NCBI GenBank assembly: GCA_947561395.2
Contig: OX387187.1
Coordinates: forward strand, 2,672,976-2,736,975
DNA: 64,000 nucleotides
Source: Buxus sempervirens
Lineage: Eukaryota > Streptophyta > Magnoliopsida > Buxales > Buxaceae
Direction: 5' to 3'
The position numbers and the translations under genes were made by a program. Positions 55,652 through 64,000 of the stretch are shown one piece after another (within the stretch, counting starts at the first letter, position 1; each line of letters opens with the position of its first letter). The notes beneath the pieces are model-generated. The model did no database searches. It was not told where the DNA came from and saw nothing but the letters and a program-made list of their open reading frames with translations.

Positions 55652-58369
55652 TAATATTTCATCTTCCTCCCTTTGAGATTGACGCTCTAAACATTGCTGG
55701 ATATCAAAATTTTGAATAACATGATCAGATTCTGGACAAAATGTATTTTGAGAGTGCTTTGGATCATTAGAATTGCCATCCCCCACATAAAATAACGCTT
55801 GTTGCTGAACCTTTTAATGTGTCTGATCTCGAAACTGCAATTCTTCCACCAGCGATTGAGATTGGTTCTTGCCTTTGGTCTTGTTTTGATCGTGAGATTC
55901 TTGCTTCTCAGATTGAATAAGCTCAACAGAATCTTGAAGAGATGGATAGTTTTCGCATAATCCAACAGTTTGTATTGCTGTTTAGTCACTTCTGGAATTC
56001 TTTTCTTCAAAGCCACACAACAGACAGTAGCGTCATGCCCACGGTGGAAGCATGTTGTGCAATAAGGGGGGATTTTCTCATAGATAATACACTGCCATCT
56101 TCCATATTCAATACCCATGCCAATCTAGATTCTTTCAGGATGAACCTTGAGTAGATCTAGAAGAACACAAACCCTTGCCCAGCTTGGCCTTGTCAGATTT
56201 TTCGTAGAAGCATCAAGAGCAAGGGGTTTACCAAGTACTCCTGCAATAGAAAATAAAAAAGATTCTAGAAATAAATTGATTGGAAGATTGGAAAACGAAA
56301 TCCAAACCGGTACCAAAGATGATTCTTTGGAAGGATCAAATCACTTGTTCCCTTGGAATAATCTAAATGAATATCCTTTAATTGATAGACTCTCTCTCGT
56401 CCATATTTTGATAAAATCTTTCTCATCTTTGAAACGAAGAAGCAGATGTCGATTATCCAGAACACCAACATGAAAGCTTCCATGATTCCCCAAGATTTTT
56501 GAATAGTTTCACGAACAATATCCACTGATGGCCTTCCATTGATAAAATTTGCAACCAAAGAGAAGCAAAAAGGGTTAATCGATTTCTTTATTTCTACATC
56601 TGTAAACTCCACAGCCGGAAAACCATGAAAATTGGTCACACTTTTCCTTGGAACATTAATGTCTTCCACGGCTAAACTAGATTGACATCCAGATACCACA
56701 GCAGCAAAGGATCTCTGCTTATATGGGGGAAGAGAAGAAGATCCACCTTGAATATTGATAGCCATTATCACAAACCTTCAAAACCCTAATCCTTTTCTAA
56801 GTTTGTGGGAATTATCTCTGATCATCTCCTCTAAAACAAAACCAACAAGTAAACCAATATACTCAACATATAATCATGGGTCAATCATGACCAAATCCAC
56901 TCCATCATGGAAGATCTCAAATACATGCCCTTAAGGTGAATATCAATAACCAAAACAATATTTATATCAACTCAATTATGAGATAAAACAAATAGTCCAA
57001 ATCTGTAGAAATAACTCACAATATACCCAATCCAATGTAGTTTTTCAATCAAAATCATATCAAACAAAATAGTACAAAATAGAGCTCAAAACACCAATTT
57101 CTCAAATCTGACTAGAATTGTGTTCTCTGAGGTTTATTTACTTGAAACATGAATAAGTATGAGAATTACCCAAGTATAAATCCGTAAAATCCTTACTAGT
57201 CATTGTGAAACCATAAAATCCACTTTTTAACCCCCAACATAAGCTAATTTGGTGGAATAGGTGGCCAAATATTTTGTGAAGTCTTAATTTTAATATTTGT
57301 CATTGAAAACACCTTAGAAAGGATCTTAGAAAGATGTTATAAGTGGTGGAATCAAAATAAATTTATTCTATAATAATTTGGAACCAAAAGTCTTTCAAAG
57401 ACCTAGTTTAATAGAATGTGTCCAAACTCTTTGTTAAATTGAATATTGAGATAATTCCAGTGCAAACACTTTCTAAATACTTAAATCGAATTTGTAGATA
57501 GATTGGATTTGATTAAAAACCAATCCGTAATTGAAATAACCTCAAATTGGAAAATATGAAATTCTGGGTTGGGCGCTCAACATAGTGCTCGAGCGTCCAA
57601 GGGAGCGTTGAAAGGATTTAAATTCTGGACATGGCGCTTGGCTTAACTGGAAAATTTGCTCTTGGTTTCTAAAATTTAAAAAGAAAAAACACAGGCAGTG
57701 TCACGACCCGGAACCAGGTTTGCCCCTCCAAGGCATAACCCATCCCAGATCGTGGCAAGTGGGCCATTATACTTAACAAAACACGAAGGATTTTTAAAAC
57801 TTTTTCTATACAAGTGCAAGTGCAACCAGTTCATACTATGCATATCAAAAGTTTGCTCATATGTATATATATATTGAAATGAAATAATACATGAGAGTTC
57901 AGTTACAAAATATTGGGTGACTAATCACTCCTCTCAAATGTGAACGTTTTACAATTTAAAACTATACATGTACCACAAAAGAAAAGCCTAAGGCCTATAG
58001 AAATCCTCCTCTCTATATCCAATGACCTTTTTCTTGCCTCTATCCCTAGCCTGGTCCTTCACACCTGACGACGATGGATTTAAAAAATAAGATAGAAAGC
58101 AACTGTGAGACAAGTGTCTCAGTAAGCAACACATGCATGATTCAGTGAAAACACAATTTATGCAAATATTTTTTGATGAACCATGACATGCTGGTAGTTC
58201 TAATACTATAAAATCCACGGCATCCTATGTGTCACATAATAGTGCATGCATGTGCCTTAGTGTACAGTTCATCAATTTATGACAGTTGCTATCAATAATC
58301 ATAATAACAAATGTAACGGATCCCAAGCTTGCGTGGAGGATACGAGTTCTCTATCTCTAGGCTAGGGTG

Positions 58370-58765
58370 AACAAAGGTACACTACCCCCAACCGAGATGA
58401 ACCAATCCATCTACCCACCAAGGCTTACTGCTGTGGAAGAGCTAGTTCACTACCCCCAAATTGAGGTGAACAATAGTTCACTACCCCCAATTGAGGTGAA
58501 CAGCACACATTACCAACCAATATTCACTTTTGTGAAGGAGCTAGTTCACTAACCCCAAATTGAGGTGAACAATGGTTCACTACCCCCAATTGAGGTGAAA
58601 AGCACACATTACTAACCAATATTCACTTTTGTGAAGGAGTTGGTTCACTACCCCCAAATTGAGGTGAACAATGGTTCACTACCCCCAATTGAGGTGAACA
58701 ACACACACTATCTATCAATATTCACTTTTGATGAAGGAGCTAGTTCACTACCCCCAAATTGAGGT
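58370..58765 (-). repeat. ~99-bp tandem repeats with GTTCAC...GTGAAC inverted pairs
   Basis: GCTAGTTCAC (or GTTGGTTCAC) starts at 58441, 58540, 58639 and 58739, periods 99, 99 and 100. Each unit holds two inverted pairs GTTCAC-TACCCCCAATTGAG-GTGAAC. Confidence 0.85.
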
Positions 58766-58797
58766 GAACAACATACATAGGTAGAATGCTAAACAAA

Positions 58798-59055
58798 TGG
58801 GCCATTGCCCTAAATAAATCTCATGAACTTCTGGGCCACTACCTTCCATACAATTCATGTCAAATGCGGGGTCGAAGCCCTCTACTCAATACATCTCATT
58901 GTCATTGGGGCCACTGCCCTTTTCTTTCGTAATACAAGTAACGGGCTAGTGCCCTTAAGGTCATGCAAATCAATATGGGCCAATGCCCTTCCTATCTCGT
59001 AATTTAATACGGGCTAATGCCCTCCATGTCTTGTGCCAAATTCCAGGCCAAAGCC
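58798..59055 (-). repeat. Series of GGGC-N4-GCCC mini-hairpins
   Basis: GGGCCATTGCCC (58799), GGGCCACTGCCC (about 58908), GGGCTAGTGCCC (58942), GGGCCAATGCCC (58977), GGGCTAATGCCC (59010) and diverged forms between. Spacing about 32-35 bp in the last copies. The four central bases vary. Confidence 0.7.
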
Positions 59056-59688
59056 CATCATATCCCATGTGGTGTGCTCACCATGAAGGTCACTGGAAAA
59101 GGATTGGCTTTACCGGAAATTCCACTTTTCAGGACTCATTTAGGCAACCTATGCCTTAGTTCCTTGATACTTGTACAGCTTGGTCTCGGTTCTTGATTTC
59201 TATCTCTAAAGGTTAATTGAAAGGTGCTCGAAGTGGTGGAAACAAGTTATCCTAATCCTATAGTACTCTGGGATAGAAACTCTTTGTAAGACCTTCCTTG
59301 GTAACACGTACCCAAAATCCTTGTTAATTGGAATTTCGAGATACTTCTAGTTGGGACACTTTCTAGACACGTAATTCTCGCTTATACGTAGGTTGGATTT
59401 GAATAAAAACACTTGGTGGTTCAATTTGGGCAAAACAACAGTTTTTGGAGATTATCTACATTTCATGACCCATCTTGGCAATCTATGCCTCAATCCTCTT
59501 GAAACTTATGCAACTTGGGTTTGGTCCTTGTATTCAACTTCCATAGGTTATTTGGAAGGCATTTGAAGTGGTGGAATCGATTTATCCCACTTCTATAAAA
59601 ATCTGGAACATAAACTCTCTATGAGACTTATTCTAGCAAAACGTACCCAAAATCTTTACTATTTGGAATTTGGTGATAACTCTAGTTG

Positions 59689-61979
59689 TGTAACGCCCCG
59701 GATCCGTGTTGTTCAATAAAGATATAACACGTCTCACGGAGTGTTAGGTAAGGATCTTTAATCATTTATGATCGCTGGATAATCATCTAACTAAAACATA
59801 TCAAAGTGCACAAATATACTTTATCTAAGAATTCAATCTTTAAAACTTAACTAGGATTCAAATGGTACAACCCCAATAGACTTTATTACACCTCAATCAT
59901 TCAATTCATTCAAAGTTCAAATCAAAATAACCTACAAGTCTAAGGAATGTAATAGTAGTCTTCCTCCCTATAAGTCTCAGTTGGATCTACCCCAATAGTT
60001 GCCTCACCTCGAGTATCTGAAAACAAAACAAAAACAACAGAGTGAGATACGAATATCTCAGCGAGTAGCATATGCATGCAAAAATAGTTAATCGCAGTTC
60101 AAATTATGCATCGATAAACATCCCGTACGATTAAGCAACTAATACAATTTCCAAGTTTAAAACCAAAGCCAATTAATTAGTTCTAATCCCATTTCAATTC
60201 AATGCAGCAACACATCGATTGGTCAATGTCATGACTATTGTCAAGTTGATAAATTAAACATGCCAAGTAGACACTCCACACCTCCATGTACACAGTTCCG
60301 GCCTACTCAAGGTTTCGGAAACTCTGAAATGACGGCCTACTCAGGGTTTCGTCATCCAATGCCGGCCTACTCCCCAGGTTTCGGCATTGACAACCAGGCC
60401 TACTCAGGGTTTCTGGCTGCTCTACATTGGTCGTGGCAACACAAAAGGCCATGCAATTTCAACAACCAACAATAACATTACATTACTAAGCTTAAGCATG
60501 GATCCAGGACAAGCTAAACCAAAACAGTAAATCATCGTATAATCTCAATTCCGACATCAAAATAACAATACATGCCACATCATGTATAACTCAACACAGT
60601 TCACCACATGTCCCTCTGGACTAGAATGGTACCGCAAGTACTTTCATTATTTTCCCAAATTCATAACACATGCCAATTGGAAATAAAACTTAGTTACTCA
60701 CACCAAGAAAATCTTTACAATACATTCAGAATTTTCCAACAAGTAAAACCCAGATTTGATAAATTCTCAACCAAGTACAGTGTATAAAAACTAACTAGGA
60801 ACTCCTAGTATTAGATACCCAATACATCACCTACAAATAACCTAAAATTTGCCTTGGAAGCTTCTAAGAATTTCCAGAATTTCCACTAAATTTTCTCATA
60901 GTAATTGAATATGTAATATTGCTTCTAAAGTCCTAAACAAGTGATTGATTATGTGCTTGAACTCTCAGATCATCAAAGTCCAGCTTGGTTTAGTCAAAAA
61001 AATGCAATTCAGCATGATATTGGACCATGCGCTGACCTCCTGCGCTAAGCGCAAGGTTGGCAGATAGGTCGATGGTCGAAAATTGGGTATGCGCCTACTT
61101 AATATCGAGTGAGCGCGAGCTAGGCGCGAGGTGAGCGTGAGGTGAGCGCGAGAAGAGCGGATCAAATTTAAGTCCGCGCGAGCTGAGCGCGAACTAGGCG
61201 CAAGCTCGGTAGATGGGAAGAATGTACCTTGCACCCACTACCAGCGCCAATTGGGTGGATAGTGACCGTATTTTTCGACTCTCTGTTATTTCCAGATCTA
61301 CAACTCTGGCGGAACTTTTTCGATCTGTAACAATTTCTTTAGTCTCCTAATATCCCCAGAACACATTCAAACTAGTTTTGAAATTAATCTAAACATATTT
61401 TTGTTTATCATCATTTAGTTCTAAATAAACTCATGCTCGGACTAAGTTCTTCCAGAAATCACTCATGCATCAGAATAAACTCATGAATAAACACAAAAGC
61501 TCAGTTTTAAAACGATGCTACTCACTTGCACGCTTATATCCTAGCAACAATACTATTTGAAACCCCGGCCGATCACCAACTCTTGAGCCGTCCGTCTGTT
61601 CGCTATCGCCTCCCAGATGATCCTCTGGCGCAAGAGGAAAACCCTCTGAATCCTTGATCACGAATACAACAAAACCAGTCGGATCTCTCACTGTTCCCTT
61701 CTCTTCCCAGTGAAACCCTAGATCGCCACACAGGTAGCCGCAAATCGCCAATCGTCTTCAGTTACAAGAATATACGAGTATTCCAAAACAAAAACCTAAT
61801 TTCCCTTAAATATATATACCTTCCATATGTAGATTGCCATTCGACAACCTTTGAAATTCACTGATTCCGTGTATGTTCGCCCACCGAAATCCCTACATAT
61901 GCTCACAGCTACTTAAGTTAATATGTACACGTAATTAATTTTAATAAAAAAAATTCTTAGCAAAAATCGGGGTTTTACA
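59689..61979 (-). mobile_element. Solo LTR, Ty3-like family, TSD AGTTG, nested in the 57699 LTR
   Basis: + strand TGTAACGCCCCGGATCC...GGGGTTTTACA, 2291 bp, flanked by AGTTG at 59684-59688 and 61980-61984. Reverse homologue of 28493-30775. TATA (minus, TATATATATTT, + 61808-61818), donor CAA|GTGAGT at 61525, acceptor TTTTGTTTTCAG at 60017, hairpin array about 60297-60425, GCGCGAGCT-type GC-rich segment 61030-61250. Confidence 0.93.
60017..61525 (-). other. Putative intron inside the solo LTR
   Basis: Same donor and acceptor as in 28926-30448; 1509 nt against 1523 nt in the homologue. It includes the constant-loop hairpins. Confidence 0.5.
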
Positions 61980-63413
61980 AGTTGAAACACTTCGTAGGCT
62001 CCTAAATCTCACTCATACATGGGTTGGATTCACACAAATCAATCCTTAGTTCAATCTGGACAAAAATTGGGAAAATTGGGAAAACAGGGCACAGCGCTCA
62101 ATAGGTCGCTCGAGCCTGCTTCGAGTGGCCAGAAATTGCTCTTGGGTTCTCTTTGTTCAGGCAGGTCACTAGAGCAGTCGCTCGAGCGGCCATGCCTTAA
62201 GGCTCTTCCTAAAACTGTCGCCCAATGCCGCACTCGAGTGGCTGTTCAGACGGCTGGGCTTTTTTACAGTTCGAGAAATCCGAACTTTTGGGATTTTGGG
62301 GTTTTCTCAAATCTCACTCATTTTGGGTGGTTTTGGGCTCTAAATTGCTCCTAGCATGTGTAGTTATCTACTATTAACAAAACCCACAAGAAAATTCACA
62401 CCTATTTGTCCACACGAATCATTTCATACATCAAACCCTAAATTCCACATTTATATACGAAAATGGCTAAAACTTGAAATATGGGAGGGGTGGTGTTGCT
62501 TACCTCTTGAAATCACTTAAGCAAGTCTTCTTGCTTCCAAATCAACCCACGAACAGCTCTTGATGAGCTCCAAGCTTCGGCTCCTCCAAGCTTGCCTCAC
62601 AATCCTCCAAGAAACCCAAACGAAAATGGGTTTTCCGTTGAGTTCTTCAAGTGAACTTTAATGGGAAAGGGGAAGGGAATGTGATGGAAATAAAATGAGA
62701 AGATGAAGATGAAAATGAGAGTGGGAAGGGAATGAGGAAGATGAAGAAGAAGAGAGGGAGAGAGAGAGGGTCGGGTGTGGGGTTTGGTCGAAACGGTCTT
62801 TTGTTTGATTTTGGGTTCTTTTACACTTAAATAAAACTCCTCCCTCAAGACATCAAATATTACCCTTTTGCCACTCCACCTCCTATTTGCACAATACCAA
62901 CCACACGTAGCCATTTGTCGCACAACAGAATCCTTATTTAACCAAATGGAGATTACTCACCTCCATAGGCCACTGACAACCTAGCTCAGACACTTTGACT
63001 AGCTTCAAGCTGGAGCTTCTCCAGCTTCACCTACACATCACACTCACTGGTTAGGGTGTGCTAGGGATATTGGAACGGGGTTTCACAGGTAGGGTGCTCA
63101 AGATAACGCTCGAGCGTCCTCTACTATCTGTGTGAATTGAAGTGGACGCCTGGTTGAGCGCTTGAGCGCAATTCCAGGCGTTCGGCCAAAATTACAAATC
63201 GCAAACAGTTTCTGAAAATTCTCTGAGTTTTCGTAATTTATGTAGCGCCTCGGATCCGAGTTGTTCATTAAAGATATAACTCGCATCATGGTAACGCTAT
63301 GCATGAGCCATAGCAAGCCAATGCCATAATAAAATTCAACAATTATATTAATACCAGAGTGCGCAAACAAGGGAAAAATAAAACCAAACTAAATTGAATC
63401 TTTATTCATCAAT

Positions 63414-64000
63414 TGTAAGCACCTCATTTTTGCGCTCCCAGAAAAAACCAAAAATACAAACCCTGGACAGAAAGTCAAACCCTAAGGGGTGAAAAGTTGA
63501 CTTTTTGATCAAGTGAAAATTGGCCACCTCGCTTTATGCCATTGGATAGAGAATCTCGACACGGTTCCAACGCAACTGGGTTTGCAGGAATCGGAGTCCG
63601 GATGAAGGTTCTGCCGGCGGTCAAACTTAAGGAAAAGCCAAGAGTTGACTTTTCCTCGAATTCCGTGCCAAGTACCTTGCTTTATATCATTGGATAGAGA
63701 ATCTCGACACGATTCCAACGCAACTGAGTTTGCAGGAATCGGGGTCCGGATGAAGGTTCTGCGGGCGGTCAAACTTGAGCAGAGCCAAAAGTTGACTTTC
63801 TGCTAAAGTCCGATCCGGAGGCCTACCCCTAGGTCATTGGATAGAGAATCTCGACACGTTTCCAACGCAACCGAGTTTGCAGGAATCGGGGTCCGGATGA
63901 AGGTTCTGCGGGCGGTCAAACTTGAGCAGAGCCAAAAGTTGACTTTCTGCTAAAATCCGATCCAGAGGCCTACCCCTAGGTCATTGGATAGAGAATCTCG
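63414..64000 (+). mobile_element. Tat-family LTR, first ~590 bp
   Basis: TGTAAGCACCTCATTTTTGC at the start, as in the other Tat LTRs. Cut by the window end before the palindrome array and TATA box. Whether it is a solo LTR or the 5' LTR of a complete element cannot be told. The preceding TCAAT (63409-63413) should recur at its far end. Confidence 0.8.
63541..64000 (+). repeat. ~147-bp tandem repeats in Tat LTR U3
   Basis: ATTGGATAGAGAATCTCGAC starts at 63541, 63689, 63836 and 63983 (periods 148, 147, 147). Each unit continues with a CCAACGCAAC, GGAATCGG and CCGGATGAAGG core. The second and third units are nearly identical. Older copies of the same unit occur in the other Tat LTRs (6262 and 6409; about 31776, 31936, 32089). 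Confidence 0.88.

Larger units (their letters stand above)
52842..56765 (-). pseudogene. LINE-B ORF1 (DUF4283 and zinc knuckle), split by a solo LTR
   Basis: Minus strand from ATG 56765 (MAINIQGGSSSLPPYK), 67 nt from the LINE 5' end. The N-terminal RNA-binding DUF4283-type region (SFAAVVSG, FCFSLVANFINGRPS) has frameshifts near 56500-56330. WISFSNLPINLFLE and LGKPLALDASTKNLTRPSWAR follow, then the knuckle YCTTCFHRGHDATVC (about 56050-56010) and a polar C-terminal region with Ser/Lys. The C-terminal part lies beyond the 53312-55651 solo LTR (about 53310-52842) and ends TTRSKGKTSSKSN*. In plant L1 elements this protein binds the element RNA. Several frame breaks make it inactive. Confidence 0.88.
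42878..56831 (-). mobile_element. LINE-B: full-length L1-type LINE with RNase H, 16-bp TSD
   Basis: Minus strand. The 16-bp duplication TAAAACAAAACCAACA is at 42862-42877 and 56832-56847. The T run at 42879-42887 is the poly(A) tail in reverse. Removing two LTR insertions leaves about 5.98 kb, a normal full length for a plant L1. Layout on the minus strand: short 5' UTR, ORF1 (56765 to about 52842), ORF2 with endonuclease, RT and RNase H (about 52830 to 43047), 3' UTR. Stops and frameshifts inactivate both ORFs. Confidence 0.93.
57699..63087 (-). mobile_element. Solo LTR, Ty3-like family, TSD GGCAG/GGTAG
   Basis: + strand TGTCACGACCCGG...GGGGTTTCACA. Flanks GGCAG (57694-57698) and GGTAG (63088-63092) differ by one base. 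About 3.09 kb without the nested LTR at 59689-61979. It carries ~99-bp tandem repeats (58441-58760), GGGC/GCCC mini-hairpins (58798-59055), CTCGAGCG clusters (62090-62250) and a donor consensus AAGAG|GTAAGC (minus, 62503). No coding region. Confidence 0.82.
42152..64000 (-). mobile_element. Outer Ty3-like LTR in LINE-A, multiply interrupted, right end outside window
   Basis: Starts TGTAACGCCCTGTATTCGGG after CCTAT (42147-42151). Its own sequence is seen at 42152-42877, 56848-57698 and 63093-63240. It resembles the 260-2764 LTR in order and wording (acceptor-like CTGAAAACAAAAC at 42376, CTAGCT..TATGGATCCATA before the LINE insertion, CTCGAGCG motifs at 57567-57600 and 63100-63180). Interrupting elements are LINE-B, the 57699-63087 LTR and the 63241 LTR. 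Prediction: it closes beyond the window in TTTTACA followed by CCTAT and the rest of LINE-A. Confidence 0.65.
63241..64000 (-). mobile_element. Ty3-like LTR, start only, interrupted at 63414
   Basis: + strand TGTAGCGCCTCGGATCC followed by TTGTTCATTAAAGATATAAC, related to the start of 59689-61979. After 173 bp it is interrupted by a Tat LTR. The rest lies outside the window. The preceding ATTTA (63236-63240) should recur at its far end. Confidence 0.7.

Overview
The window is a gene-desert stretch of a flowering-plant (most likely dicot) nuclear genome. Essentially every base can be assigned to nested transposable elements, and I see no host protein-coding gene, tRNA or rRNA. The plant assignment rests on the element lineages: a Tat/Ogre-type Ty3 element with two RNase H domains, Sirevirus-type Ty1/copia elements primed by initiator tRNA-Met, an L1-type LINE with DUF4283 ORF1 and a C-terminal RNase H, and a TRIM. 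I cannot name the species.

Layout. (1) Positions 1-40937 are one decayed, very large Tat/Ogre-like element on the + strand. Its parts are the upstream ORF1, 144-bp tandem repeats, gag, RT/RNaseH/second RNaseH/integrase, a long 3' noncoding region and a 3' LTR. It is broken by six later insertions: a solo LTR (260-2764), a Tat-family LTR (6131-9682), a complete Sirevirus with an env-like ORF (13570-25088, minus), a solo Tat LTR (25346-28111), a Ty3-like solo LTR (28493-30775), and a gag-only copia element inside its own 3' LTR (34392-40181). (2) The Tat element itself sits in the LTR of a small TRIM (40938-41264), which sits in an old LINE (LINE-A, 41265-42151). (3) From 42152 to the end of the window LINE-A is interrupted by another Ty3-like LTR. 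That LTR has been split by a full-length LINE (LINE-B, 42878-56831, 16-bp target duplication) and by further LTRs (57699-63087, 59689-61979, 63241-end, 63414-end). LINE-B carries a Tat LTR (45676-51304, itself split by a solo LTR) and another solo LTR (53312-55651).

Almost all LTR boundaries are fixed to the base by TG...CA ends and 5-bp target-site duplications (TSDs) that I could read directly. Most insertions are solo LTRs, so LTR-LTR recombination has been frequent. The youngest-looking units are the Sirevirus (two LTRs of 1224 bp, roughly 17-20 differences by eye) and the gag-only copia element (one uninterrupted 601-codon gag).

The most interesting signals are in the noncoding parts of the LTRs. 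Two unrelated LTR families carry arrays of short hairpins with a constant loop and different stems, which looks like selection on RNA structure. The Ty3-like LTRs carry what looks like a conserved intron lying wholly inside the LTR, and in one family the hairpin array falls inside it. The Tat LTRs carry copy-specific palindrome arrays beside the TATA box and a splice donor at a near-constant 274-280 nt from it. These are sequence observations; function is inferred and would need RNA evidence.
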